Shown here piece by piece: positions 42,042 to 52,917 of a stretch of DNA of 64,000 nt. Under the pieces are notes generated by a model. The model was given only the letters and a program-made list of their open reading frames with translations, did no database searches and had not been told where the DNA came from. Source of the stretch: Drosophila persimilis (lineage: Eukaryota; Arthropoda; Insecta; Diptera; Drosophilidae). The position numbers were made by a program, and so were the translations under genes. Every line of letters starts with the position of its first letter. Position 1 is the first letter of the stretch. The stretch is taken from the NCBI RefSeq assembly GCF_003286085.1, contig NW_020825294.1:14592501-14656500 (forward strand), read 5' to 3'.

Positions 42042-43412
42042 GATGGCGCCCGAGCAGGGACTGTTGAGACAATTCAAACGATAGTTTTCTGGGGGGATTT
42101 CACCCTTCGTGGCCGAAAGACCCACAAGTAGATCGCGTAGGTAGCGCCGCATCAAACCGAGGAGACATTTATAGGGTATCAAAAGGAAAATACGATACGA
42201 AGGTACAGGCCAGCAGCGAGCAAAGCGTGGCCGAAAATGTGTACAATCCCCGTTAGCCGTCGGCAAATGGAGAGGAGAGAACGGGAGAGAGGAAAGGAGA
42301 GAGGAAAACGACAGAATGAAAGTACAGCCCGCAGCCAAGCAAAGCATAGCGATGTTCTTCCCATGTCCAGCAGAAAGAGAAAAAAAAAATCCAAGTGAAG
42401 AACCAGCGACGAAGCAGCACACAAAGCAGAACGAAAATTCCGTGGTCCCCGTTATACTCGGGCAAAACCATGCGGGATCATAGCGCCCGGTACAGTGGGG
42501 AAAGAGCCAAGGGCAGCCAGACCTCTGTTACATTTCAGTGGGGCGAGAGGGTGTGAAGACCGGAGAACAGTTCTGGGCGTCGGCGGCGGGGATGTGCCGA
42601 ACGACCCACGAGTATAATACATGCAATTATCCCTTCCTCATACTAGCCGCACCCCCCGATCTTCGACTATTTACCTAACCATTCGCCCGCGGCCATTCTC
42701 GGCCGATTCCGAGACGTCGACGTCGACGAGTTGTACACAACGCAAGGAAATGGTAGTCCTCAGCCTTCGGTCAACATACAACGTGTGAAACACAGTAGTC
42801 CTCAGCCTTCGATCAGTATACAACGCGCGAAAAGACAGTAGTCCTCAGCCTTCGGTCAACATACAACGTGTGAAACACAGTAGTCCTCAGCCTTCGATCA
42901 GTATACAACGCGCGAAAAGACAGTAGTCCTCAGCCATCGGTCAACATACAACGTGTGAAACAGAGTGATCCCCTGCCTTCGATCGGAACACAACGGGCAA
43001 TACAGTGGTCCATATCCTGCAGCATACAACGTGCGAAAGACAGCGATCCCGCGTCTTCTGTCCATCCCGCGCTCCCTCCGTAGCTGAACACGAACCAACG
43101 GATCCTCATCGGAACGATCCTGCAGAAACCACGACTAAAGTATCCCTGAACAAGCGCGTTTTAATTGGGTTGCCAGCCTAGTGTCCAGGTCCCCGACCAG
43201 GACGGCCCACCGGTAATTCACCACCGTATAGTCTCGCACGCGTCTTCACCGTTTAAGGATTCAGAGCCCCGTCTTTCGCCGCATCATTAGCTACGTTTTT
43301 CGATTCTTCGGGCGACGCCCCAGACATTCGATCGTAGACCACGTGCAGCAGCAGTGACCCGGACCAACTCAGCATGGGAGTCAAGTAGATTTCGGTTAGG
43401 CGCAGAAACGAG
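42042..43412 (+). other. G2 leader, native copy running into gag
   Basis: Same leader and minisatellite (about 42750-43050) as in the chimeric units. After CATCATTAG at 43282-43290 it continues with CTACGTTTTTCG and G2 gag, which identifies the point where units A-C switch to BEL-3. Confidence 0.75.
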
Positions 43413-44488
43413 TTGGAGACGATTACCGCGGAGCTTGGGTTAGACAGTGCTGGAACTGTCGAAGAGTTGAGACGTCGACTCGCCACCTTCGCAAACTCGG
43501 CCGATTTACCAAGTACGGTGCGCTCTCGGTTGGAGGAATTGGAGGCCCAGTACGGAGTCGCCGTGACTCCAGAGGTTAAACCACTTTCTCCCCGCCCTTC
43601 TACACTCGCGCCTCTTAGCCTACAAACCCATCCCCCGGCTGCGTATGACGTCGTACCCGCCAGTAGCCGTAGTATCGTGGCGTGGGGATCCGCTGTGCCG
43701 GTAGAGAGCCTACTCCACGGCATCGACGTCGGTGCCGCGCAGAGAAACCTTCACGGTAGCAAGGACCCATCAACGAAGGGGCCTACCTGTAACGAGGAGC
43801 ATTTTAACGCTGCGATCACCGAGAAAATGGTCCGCTGGGGAATCGTGTTTGATGGGTCCGGCGATCCGTTAAGTTTCCTTGAGCACGTGTAAGAGAGGGC
43901 AGCCACTTATAGGATAGATCTACGATCACAAACCTCGTGTTGTTGACCGGTCGGGCCGAGAGTTGGTTTCGAACGAGCCGCCTCAGTGGAGAACCATGGG
44001 AGACCTTCCGAAAAGAGTTTTCAGAGTTTTTTTTGCCTCCCCGGTACTTTCAACGGCTAGAGGACGAGATCCGAACCCATTTTCAACGACCAAAAGAAGC
44101 GTTTAAAACGTACCTCGTGGACATTCGACTAATGATTCAGCGCGCGGGGTATACCGAGGCTCAGGAATTGGAAAGGATATACGATAACATGCTCCCGGAA
44201 TACAAGTTGTTTACGATGCGAAAAGATTTTGATTCTCTCACCGAACTAACGCAACTGGTTGTGAACTTCGAGGTGACGCGTAACAAGGGCCCGTCGGAAC
44301 TCACGGGCTGCGCGAACCGAGCACGAGACACCCATCCCCGGGAAACTTCAGAGCCAACGGCCAGCCAACGAGGACCAAGGAATCACGCAGCTGCGAGGAC
44401 ACAGGATCTCCGGCACGATAGAACCCAGGGGAGGAGCAGCAGCCGGATGCCAGGAATGAAACCATCATCCAAGACGCCGACACCATAA
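43413..44488 (+). pseudogene. G2 gag capsid region
   Basis: Two frames form gag. 43413-43892 has an N-terminal ELGLDSAGTVEELRRRLATF stretch like a SAP/HeH-type helix pair and ends at a TAA after FLEHV. 43937-44488 has a Retrotrans_gag-type capsid (LLTGRAESWFRTSR, WETFRKEFSEFFLPPRY, FKTYLVDIRLMIQRAGY). A frameshift and stop near 43890 separate them. No convincing ATG lies at the very start; translation could begin upstream in a shifted frame. Confidence 0.75.
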
Positions 44489-44610
44489 TCGACGTGCAGC
44501 ATGCTTGTATGAACTGCGGCGGGTCCGGACACTTCTCCAGGGAGTGTGAACGGCCCCAAGTCTTATACTGCTGGGACTGCGGCCGTCGAGGGCTACGCAC
44601 CATCGAATGC
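44489..44610 (+). pseudogene. G2 nucleocapsid zinc knuckles
   Basis: The frame 44494-44697 begins QHACMNCGGSGHFSREC, a full C-x2-C-x4-H-x4-C knuckle. A second Cys set follows, CWDCGRRGLRTIEC, with Arg or Leu where His is expected. It would bind genomic RNA. It is out of frame with the preceding capsid. Confidence 0.75.
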
Positions 44611-45035
44611 TGTCGCAGGAATTCGTCGGGAAACGGACAGGCGCTTCACTCGGCAGGGGACCGGGCGAAGACCGCCACTCCCACACCGAGGCAGTAAAGG
44701 GAACCCTGCGGCTGGAGAGAGGACGAATTCGCGCGCAAGTAACCATGGATGGAGAGGACCTGCTCGCTACTCTGGACACAGGCGCCACACGGAGCTTCGT
44801 TAGCGAACGCAAAGCTCTGGAGCTGGATAACGGACAGAGTATAGCGATGGTACGAACGACGATCAGATTGGCGGATGGGTCCCTCCGGGAATTGACTCAG
44901 GCGCTGATTGCAGACATACGATTAGGAGATCAACAAGTAAAGATGCCGGTGTTGGTAATGAAAGACGTGCTGGATGACGTCCTCCTCGGGATGGATTTTC
45001 TATGCGGAATAGACGCGACCCTGCAGTGTGGATGA
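44607..45035 (+). pseudogene. G2 aspartic protease
   Basis: Retropepsin with LLATLDTGATRSFVSE (intact DTG) and a second conserved segment, DVLDDVLLGMDFL. It ends at a stop at 45033-45035. The domain looks complete, but it is isolated from gag and RT by frame breaks. Confidence 0.8.
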
Positions 45036-45640
45036 GTCCCCTTGCGCCTGAAATTTAAACACAGCCATGATACCAGGACTCAAGACATAGGATCCACATC
45101 CAGCCTGGACCAACCTACGAATCTCAGCCGAGACCGGATCACCCAGCATCAGGACCCGACGAGAAACGACGTACCCAACGAGGAGTGCGTGGCCGATCCC
45201 CTGGGATCCATGATGGTGAGGTGGGAAAAACTTGCGAGAGACGACGTACCAAACGAGACGTGCGTGGCCGTCCCTTCAAGGGATTCTAGAAATTCGGACG
45301 AGGTTTCGACCCCGGCAGGATACCAACTCGGATGGGCATCGGCGCTCCCCGGCCTCGACCCCAGAGCCATGCGGAAAAACCCCTTCCGAGTACACGAGGT
45401 ACAGCGGCGACCCAAGAGACGAGTGCGGTTCGAACCCGGCACTGGCGTCGACGGACCCCGCCGTAGGAGCACCGGTGAATGGCAACGGACGCAAGGAGCA
45501 ACAGTGGCCACCGTGAGTTTATCCCAATTGTCCGACGTTTTGACCCCTGGATCCGAGCCCAAAGACGACGAACCCCTGGAACCCTGGATCGCCGAATGGT
45601 TGCAACAAGAACTGAAACAATTCGACGGCCTCAGCTGAGT
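45036..45640 (+). pseudogene. G2 protease-RT linker with internal repeat
   Basis: The frame 45042-45638 encodes a charged, low-complexity linker. A motif is repeated at about 45165-45205 and 45235-45285 (AACGACGTACC / GACGACGTACC, then GTGCGTGGCC). It recurs in a similar form after integrase at 47655-47850. The frame ends at TGA (45636-45638), just before RT coding continues. Confidence 0.55.
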
Positions 45641-46180
45641 GTCCCCCATTGCAGAACACACAATCGTGATGGGCGATAACAAGCCTATAAAACAACGTTA
45701 TTATCCAAAAAACTCCGCTATGCAAGCCGTCATTAATAAACAGGTCGACGAACTGCTTAAGGAAGGGAAAATTGAACCTTCGAAGAGTCCACATAGCGCC
45801 CCAATTGTCCTCCTGGGCTATCGTGATGCGCGATAACAAGCCTATAAAACAACGTTATTATCCAAAAAAACTCCGCTATGCAAGCCGTCATTAATAAACA
45901 GGTCGACGAACTGCTTAAAGAAGGGAAAATTAGTTCGTCGACCTGTTTATTAATTACGGACAGTTCTACAGCGGCTGCGCAAGGCTAATCTTCGACTCAA
46001 CCAGGAAAAATGTAGCTTCTTCAAACGCAGACTGAAATATTTAGGGCACGTCATCAGCGGGAACGGCATACACACGCAACCTGAAACCCCCTGCAGGTGT
46101 CAAGGAACTTCGCCGATGCATCGGTATAGCCACCTGGTACCGGCGATTTGTACCCAACTTTTCCGAAATAGTAGAACCCA
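45640..46180 (+). pseudogene. G2 reverse transcriptase, deleted and rearranged
   Basis: The RT start (AEHTIVMGDNKPIKQRYYP, then VDELLKEGKIEPSKSPHSAPIVL) is present. A 109 bp direct duplication (45666-45774 and 45823-45931) and a hairpin of 22 bp arms (45891-45912, 45932-45953) replace the catalytic palm; no YxDD box is left. The end of RT follows (LRKANLRLNQEKCSFFKRRL and YLGHVISGNGIHTQPE near 45965-46085), then a frameshift. Confidence 0.8.
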
Positions 46181-47010
46181 TGACTGCGTTGTTAAGGAAA
46201 GATCGGCAATGGAAATGGTCGGAAGAACAGGAAAAAGCCTTCGAGGAGTTGAAGATCAGGTTAACTGAAGCGCCGGTTCTCGCCTGCCCTGATTTTCATG
46301 AAAAATTCTCATTGCAAACCGACGCTAGCGAACAAGGATTAGGAGCCGTTCTTAAGCAAAAGATAAGGGACGAGGAACGAGTAATAGCCTACGCGAGTCG
46401 ACGCTTGTCCAAAGCCGAGGAGAATTACTCCGTTACTGAGAAGGAATGCTTGGCAATAGTGTGGGCAATCCGTAAGCTGCGCTGTTACTTGGAAAGATAC
46501 CGATTCGACGTGATCACGGACCATCTCGCCCTGAAATGGATAAACTCGATCGACAACCCCACTGGACGGATAGCACGTTGGGCTTTAGAGCTGCAGCAGT
46601 ATCAATTCGATATCCACTATCGCCGAGGGAAGCAAAACGTGGTAGCAGATGCACTTTCCCTCCAACCATTGGAGTTACTACATCAAGCTCTGGAAGAAGA
46701 GTCACAGTGCAAGTGGATCAGGAAAATGTTGGCGAGAATCAAGCAGCAGCCGGGCAAATACGAAGACTACCGAAGCGAGAGTGGACAACTGTATCGGCGA
46801 CTGCACACCGTGTCCGAAGAGGAAGACTCCACCCCATGGAAACTCTGCGTAGCTCCGGACCATAGACGACGCGTACTAAAGGAATGCCATGACCACCCGA
46901 CGGCCGGACATCTAGGAATCCGAAAACAAGCACACGAGTCGCCCAAAAGTACTACTAGCCAGGCCTGTTCCGAGAAGTCGCCAGATACGTTCGCCAATGC
47001 GTAGTGTGCC
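46180..47010 (+). pseudogene. G2 RNase H and integrase zinc region
   Basis: The 274-codon frame holds the RT connection (WKWSEEQEKAFEELK) and a Gypsy-type RNase H: FSLQTDASEQGLGAVL (Asp), SVTEKECLAIVWAI (Glu), and VITDHLALKWI (Asp). Then come RGKQNVVADALS and the start of integrase, ECHDHPTAGHLGIRK, with the two His of the HHCC site. A shift near 46945 moves the Cys pair (CVVCQKYK, near 47010) to another frame. Confidence 0.85.
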
Positions 47011-47620
47011 AAAAATACAAGGTGAGCCAGTTCAAACCGGCGGGGAAAATGTTCACCAGACAAGTTGACGAACCTTTCAGCGTGCTATGCGCCGACTATG
47101 TTGGGCCGTTGCCTCGCTCCAAACATGGAAACTTCAGCACACTGCCCCGTACACTCCCCAACAAAATCCAAAAGAACGCGTGAACAGAACAATTAAAACG
47201 ATGCTGGCGCAATACATCGACAAAAAACAGAACACTTGGGACGAGCTCTTGGCAGAAATCACGGTCGCGATTAACTCTAGCGTATCCGATTCAACGGGAT
47301 TCAGCCCCGCGTTTTTTATCCAAAGTCGCGAGCCAAGACTGCCAGGCGCCTTGTATGATGAGGTTACGCCAGGAACGGGAACCAGCATCGCCGACCCGGA
47401 GACCAGAGCCCGACAGATGAGAGACGTGTTCGAAATCGTAAAAACAAACTGCGACAAAGCATCAGAGGAGCAAAAACGAAATTACAACCTCCGCCGTAGG
47501 GAATGGAAATCGGCTATCGGATCCCAAGTGATGCTACGTCGCCACACTCTGTCCGGACCGAACCAATATACAACAATCTTGATTACAACGCGGATCTACT
47601 CAAATCGCCACAACGATGCT
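47010..47620 (+). pseudogene. G2 integrase core, internally deleted
   Basis: CVVCQKYK and LCADYVGPLPRSKHG (first catalytic Asp) are followed directly by TAPYTPQQNPKERVNRTIK, which carries the catalytic Glu. The piece with the second Asp is deleted near 47130. The end of integrase (LLAEITVAINSSVSDSTGFSPAFF, then RRREWKSAIGSQVMLRRHTLS) reads in the frame 47087-47860. Confidence 0.8.
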
Positions 47621-47649
47621 GACCCCCCAGATACAAAGAGACGAAACCA

Positions 47650-47850
47650 ATCAGGAACCCGGATATCTTGCGAGGAACGACGCACCGACGTGGCTGCTCC
47701 TCCTGGACACATCCGCTTCAGGACCGGATATCTTGCGAGGAACGACGCACCGAACGAGGCGTGCGTGGCTGCTCCTCCTGGACACATCCGCTTCAGGGAC
47801 CCGAATATCCTACAAAGAGGCGGGCGTGGCTGTTCCTTCAAGGGCAAACC
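47650..47850 (+). repeat. Tandem repeat downstream of G2 integrase
   Basis: A unit of about 75-85 bp is present about two and a half times (CCGGATATCTTGCGAGGAAC, GACGCACCGAACGAGGCGTG, GACACATCCGCTTCAGG). The GCGAGGAACGACG...GTGCGTGGC core also occurs at 45165-45290 in the protease-RT linker. Confidence 0.65.
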
Positions 47851-47870
47851 GCAACCGTGATTGTACCGAA

Positions 47871-48156
47871 GGGACCAACCAAGACCGACATTTGGGAGAT
47901 TCACATTAAGTCTATAACCACAACGCCGCACTCGTAGGGTATCAAAGTATTTCTTGCCTGTAGCAAAGACTATACAATACCAAGATGTTGCATGACCGAC
48001 CAAAAAGCTGTTCTATGGCGGGTCCTAACATTAGAACCCAAAAGGCACGAGGGAGCGCGCGGGGTTTCAATTCCCTTTTCGCCTGTACTTCGTCTCCACC
48101 GCGACCCCGCTGCCCATCGGTTTCGTCTGTTCGGCAATTCTGGACTCTCGAGCCTC
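47871..48156. other. Unassigned interval with a short shared sequence
   Basis: There is no gene. Bases 47962-47994 (GCAAAGACTATACAATACCA and on to TTGCATGA) recur at 60396-60428 in the same orientation, where they precede a DINE-1 element and follow the start of the G2 ORF3. Confidence 0.4.
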
Positions 48157-48471
48157 AGCACCGTCGAAACGGTGGTCGCGGATCGCCGATGTCTTTGGAG
48201 CGGCACAGTGGGACCTTTGGCCGTCTCAGCTTGCTAAATTAGTTAGTGAATATGAGTTCAATAAATATTTGCACACTGAAAAAATGTTAAACTTTGAGTA
48301 TCTCCTAAACTAAAACTATCTTGAAAATTCGATTGGAAAATTCTCTATTAGATGCGTACATTAAATTTATCTAAAGCACTCATACAAATTTTTTACTATT
48401 TCGGCTGAGTCCCCACTGTGCCGCGCCAAAGACATCAGCGACCACGCTGCCCTACGGTTTCGGCACGCAGA
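48157..48471. repeat. Foldback element with imperfect inverted repeats
   Basis: The left arm, about 48157-48236, includes GATGTCTTTGGAGCGGCACA. It pairs with the right arm, about 48403-48471, which includes TGTGCCGCGCCAAAGACATC. Between them is an AT-rich loop of about 165 bp without coding. The inner CACAGTGGGGACTCAGC segment recurs at 566-582. It is MITE-like; no transposase or certain target duplication is seen. 48472-48615 shows nothing recognised. Confidence 0.5.
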
Positions 48472-48615
48472 CGATTCATATTTTGTTTTTGTATTCTTTC
48501 TCTCGAGACACACCGACTCGACGCTGACCGAGGCATTGACGAAGCCGAGTAGCGTAAAAGAGAATTGAAGTAATAGCCCCGCGCGCCCGTACCATGAAGC
48601 GTCAAACGAAAATTG

Positions 48616-48870
48616 AACGAGGGGGAACGTTGTGAGTTGCTGCGGACACCGCAACTCTACAGTTATACCCGATACTAAGTCAGTATGGCTCTCCTCCGGC
48701 AGACGCCGCTAATATTAAACGACACGACAAAGAGTGCGTGTGAGAGAGACAGAAAATCAGTCTGAGCGTGACGTCGGGCGCTGCGTAGCCAATGCAAATT
48801 GATTTGTTCCTTTTGGCTACAAAAATGATCTGATCTGATCCAGATTCAGCGATCTGATAGATATGGTCAT
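48616..48870 (+). repeat. DINE-1/INE-1-like element fragment, inverted relative to 1-265
   Basis: Reading from AACGAGGGGGAACGTTGTGA to GATATGGTCATTA, it is the reverse complement of 1-265 with few differences. In the first copy the match begins at the end of the EF-hand intron start, which marks the common element end. Confidence 0.65.
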
Positions 48871-48907
48871 TATCTATGATTCTGCGTTTTTAGTTTTCTC
48901 AAATCTG

Positions 48908-48938
48908 CATAATAATGTTAAAGTTACGGTTATTATTC
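48908..48938 (-). repeat. Scrap of BEL-3 LTR
   Basis: AATAATGTTAAAGTTACGGT and the following TATTATTCA match the minus strand of 61327-61357, inside the BEL-3 LTR. It lies just before the BEL-4b LTR. Confidence 0.5.
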
Positions 48939-48951
48939 ATTCCGGTAGCCG

Positions 48952-49275
48952 TTAAAAATTAGAAGAGTTTTTCTAATCAGTTACCGAAAACTTTGGGTGG
49001 CTGTAATTTAAATTATTTATTTGGCGGGGCGAAAAACTTGATACGCTCGATCTATTTCAAGGTTGGCGAACAACTATATTTTCTTCACAATTCAAATCTC
49101 TTACTCTAGCTATCCTACGGTGGCAAAGCGGGGCGAATTCGCCAAGAGCGAGAGAGCGAGCTTTTATTGCGCTCCCGCTTTGCCCTAGCCTAACTTACAC
49201 TAGACTTCATAATTCATAATTCATAATTCCATCTATAACTAATAATTGTGGCCATTAATGGAAGGTCACGCAACA
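48952..49275 (-). repeat. BEL-4b 3' LTR
   Basis: 324 bp; longer than its partner because CATAATT is repeated once more near 49210-49230. The outermost base pair is altered. Confidence 0.85.
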
Positions 49276-49303
49276 CCGGCCCCGTTGAACGCCTGCATCG
49301 GCT

Positions 49304-50716
49304 TCAACACATTGGGAGCGGCGCTAATTTGTGTATGGGCCGCCGAAAAACCGCTCCAGTGCTAGTCCTTATTTCGACGACCCTGACCATGCCGTCCTCT
49401 CCTGCGTGCGTGGCTATGACCCTCCCTACGAGCCACTCCTGAGGCGGCAGATTGTCCTCGGCCACGATGACGAGGTCTCCTTCCTCGAGGTTCGGTTGCT
49501 GCTGGTGCCATTTGCCCCGAATTTGCAGCCCCAGGACATATTCGCGGGACCATCGCTGCCAAAACGCTTGCCTGACTGACGAGACAAGTCGCCATCGCCG
49601 CAAGCAACTGAGACTCTCCTGGTCCGGAGTCCGCAGTGCTGGGGGGGCGATGAGCGACCCGCCTGTCAGCAGGTGCCCGGGTGTTAGGGCCTCGCCGTCG
49701 CCGTGGCTGATGGCTCCCAGCGGCCTCGAGTTCATTATGGCCTCGATGCCGACGAGGACTGTGGCGAGCTCTTCGGCGGTTAGGAGAGCGCTGCCTACCG
49801 CCCGTAGGTGTAGGCTCTTGGCAGTTTTTACACCTGCCTCCCATAGCCCTCCCATGTGAGGAGCTCGCGGCGGTATGAACGCAAATGCGTCTCCCTGCTC
49901 CTTGAGCCTGATCCGCAGAGCGCTGAGATGGCGGCTCGCTCCGACGAAGTTCGTCCCGTTGTCGCAATGAACGACTTGGGGATATCCTCGGCGCCCGACG
50001 AACCTTTGAAAAGCCAACAAAAAACAATCAGTGGTTAGATCGGAAACTATTTCTAGGTGAACCGCCTTGGACGCAAAACAAACAAAAAGCGCAATGTATG
50101 ACTTGTATGGGGGCCTTCCGCGAATTTTCAATGTCGTGTGCACTGGTCCACAAAAATCAACGCCGCAAATTGAAAATGGGCGGAGAGCACGGAGTCGATC
50201 TGCGGGTAAATTCCCCATGAGTTGCGTAAGCAATCGATGCTTGCATTTAAAACAGCGCATACATGATCGAACTGTCTGACGGCAGACCTCCTGAGCGTTC
50301 ACTATCCACACGCTCTGTCGAAGGATGCTCACAAGTGCTCGTGGGCCGACATGAAAATTCGAATGGTGCAGATGACGAATATAGCTTCGCACGAATTGCG
50401 AGCGCTTAGTCAAAAGCAGAGGAAACTTGGCATCGTATGATATAGGAGCTTTAGCTAGTCGCCCCCCCACTCGCAACAACGAAAAGTTACACCAAGTCCC
50501 TGTGTCTTCATGGATGAATGGGTTCAACCGCTGAAGACTAGGACCAATTGTAGATCCTTTCCTAACCTTTTCGATTTCTCCTTGATACTCGTGATGCTGG
50601 ACGATTTCGACAATTTTATAAAAGGCTTCATTGTATTCGGTCGGTGAGATAGTTTTTTCGAATTTTAGGCTTGGGTCTTTACATTTTCTTATAAAGCGGA
50701 ACACATACACAAACAC
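49304..50716 (-). pseudogene. BEL-4b integrase and preceding pol segment
   Basis: The 470-codon frame covers the segment after RNase H (KKCKDPSLKFE-like start) and integrase. Here the first catalytic Asp is kept (SICGVDFCGPVHTTLK), as are VVHCDNGTNF and HMGGLWEAGVK. Relative to BEL-4a, 12 residues before FAFIPPRAPHMGG are missing, as is a short piece near GAISHGDGEALTP. A 1 bp deletion near 50745 separates it from the upstream pol frame. Confidence 0.85.
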
Positions 50717-52917
50717 TCTAAGCAGTTTGAGGTGTGACGAGAACCCCCGATGACATCTAACAGCTCCGAACTTCGCACAGCCGCGGTCAGCCCGACCGCA
50801 GTCTTCCTCTTTTCCAGCTGAAGATCATCGGAGTGTTCGAAATGAGCGTTCTTGGGCCAGTTTTCTTCTTCCTCTTTCAGAAATGATGGTCCTTCGAACC
50901 AAATTGACTGAACGATTTCGTCGACGTCACAACCTCTTGAGACAATATCTGCTGGGTTCTGTTTCGTGGGTACATGCCGCCACGTAGCATCATCTGACCA
51001 CTCTTGAATCTCAGCCACTCTATTTGAAACGAAAGTCGACAACGACGATGGATGAGACCGGATCCAATGGAGAGTTACCTCTGAATCCGACCAATAAACG
51101 ACTCGTTCAATGGGCACGTTTAATAGGGGCTTGATTCTGTGACAGAGATCTGCGAGAAGGTGAGCGGCACATAACTCAAGCCTTGGGAGCGTTTTGGTCT
51201 TGAGCGGCGCTACTTTGGATTTCGAAGTCAACAATGATACTTTTAAACCTTCTGCAGTTCTGCTACGTATATAGACGCACGCTCCATACGCTCTCATGGA
51301 GGCGTCAGCAAAGGCATGTATTTGAACCGGTGACATCGGATCGGAATACACAAACCGAGATATGGATATGTCTTCCAATTGAGATAGTGTATTTTTCAAC
51401 TTATTCCACGCTGTTTCCAAATGCAGCGGGATCGACTCATCCCAATCTAGTTTGTTAAGCCAAAGCTCCTGCAATAGGATCTTGCCTTTTATAACGATAG
51501 GACTTAATAAACCTAGGGGGTCAAACAACTTTGATGTCACCGATAGTATGTTCCGTTTTGTCGCTCGGAGACCCATAACTGAATTGTCAATTTTGAACTT
51601 AAAGGCATCGTCAGTAGGTAACCATGAGATTCCTAACGCCTTTGTCGACTCTGAATCCGAGATTGTTATGGGTTTGGCTGTGCTCTCAGATGCGGTGATC
51701 TCGGGTGAGTTTGAAAACCACTTAGTCAACTCAAGCCCTGCGGTCTGAAGAACCTGAGACACTTCGGACTTAATTGCCCTTAGCTCCTCTACGCATGCAG
51801 CACCAGTCAACAAGTCATCGACGTAAAAGTCGGACCCAATAACGTTAGCAGCTCTAGGGAATGAGAGCTTCGCAGACTCACTCAACCTTTTCAAACACCG
51901 GATAGCTAAGAATGGGGCTGGTCCAGTCCCATAGGTTACAGTGTTGAGCTTGTATAATCTCAAGGATTCAGAAGGGTCTCTTCTCCACACTATGAGCTGA
52001 AACTGCCGATCCGCTTCGTTCACCATCACTTGGCGATACATCTTTTTAACATCAGCAGTCAGGGCAAACCTGTGCAGACGGAAACGGAGCAGTGTCGAGT
52101 ATAATTCCTCTTGAATGGTAGGTCCCACCATCAGAATGTCATTTAAGGCCACCTGTGAGGACGTCTTGGACGAAGCATCGAACACGACTCGGAGCTTGGT
52201 AGACGTACTTTGGGGCCTCAGAACACACTGATGAGGGATTACGTAGTAGACGTACGGAGTAGACGGAATCGTATTGTCAGTAGGAGACATATGACCTAAG
52301 GAGAGGTACTCTTCCATGAATTCCAAGTACATTTTCTTCAACTCAGGGTCACGATGCAATCGTCTTTCAAGCGACAAAAACCGCCGTTTCGCAACCTCAA
52401 AGGAGTTGCCTAAACAATTTGGATCTGATTTAAACGGGAGCCTTACTTCGAACCGACCTGATGATAGTACCTGAGTCGTCTTACGATAGTGTTCTTCACA
52501 TAGCTTGTGCTCAGGTGTGGCAATTTTCTTGGTAGATGGCATTTCTTCCAGTGACCAAAACTTTTTCAAGGTCCTATCGATGGATACTAGCAACTCTTCA
52601 CTGCAACTCAAACTGTTTGTAATTTGAGGAGCAGAACTCCTGGAAACATATTTTCCCGACACAACCCAACCAAGAAGGGTTTTCTGAAGAGTTGGAAAGT
52701 CAGGACCTTGTTTAATTTGACCAACAGCTAATAATTCAAAGAACGATTCTGCTCCAATTAACATATCTATTCTTTGTGGCTTGTAGAAATAAGGGTCTGC
52801 CAGTGGTAGGTTCTCTGGGATTCGCCAGTCAGTCACATTCACTGACTGGTCAGGGTGATAACCTGAAATTGATTTCAGGATCCAAAAATCAAAAGAGAAC
52901 TCACTACCATTTATTCG
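50689..52917 (-). pseudogene. BEL-4b RT and RNase H
   Basis: The frame 52842-50689 (717 codons from an internal Met) holds the end of the protease, RT with FYVDDLLTGAAC, and RNase H (HAFADASMRAYGACV, LPRLELCAAHLL, VYWSDSEVTLHWI). At its end a 1 bp deletion gives a foreign tail (SRHTSNCLECLCMCSAL). Upstream, a single TAG near 52918 separates it from gag and protease. Confidence 0.85.

Larger units (their letters stand above)
41103..47870 (+). mobile_element. G2 Gypsy element with its own gag and pol, 3' end lost
   Basis: LTR copy c (41103-42041), primer site, leader, gag, protease, RT, RNase H and integrase occur in canonical Gypsy order. This shows which internal region belongs to the LTR shared by the chimeric units. 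There is no 3' LTR on this strand; sequence after about 47870 is unrelated. Stops, deletions and a local duplication in RT disable it. The true 3' part of the family (ORF3 and 3' LTR) appears inverted at 55987-60400. Confidence 0.8.

Noticed and set aside
43253-43723. 156-codon minus-strand frame over G2 gag start
   Set aside because: Shadow of the plus-strand gag frame.
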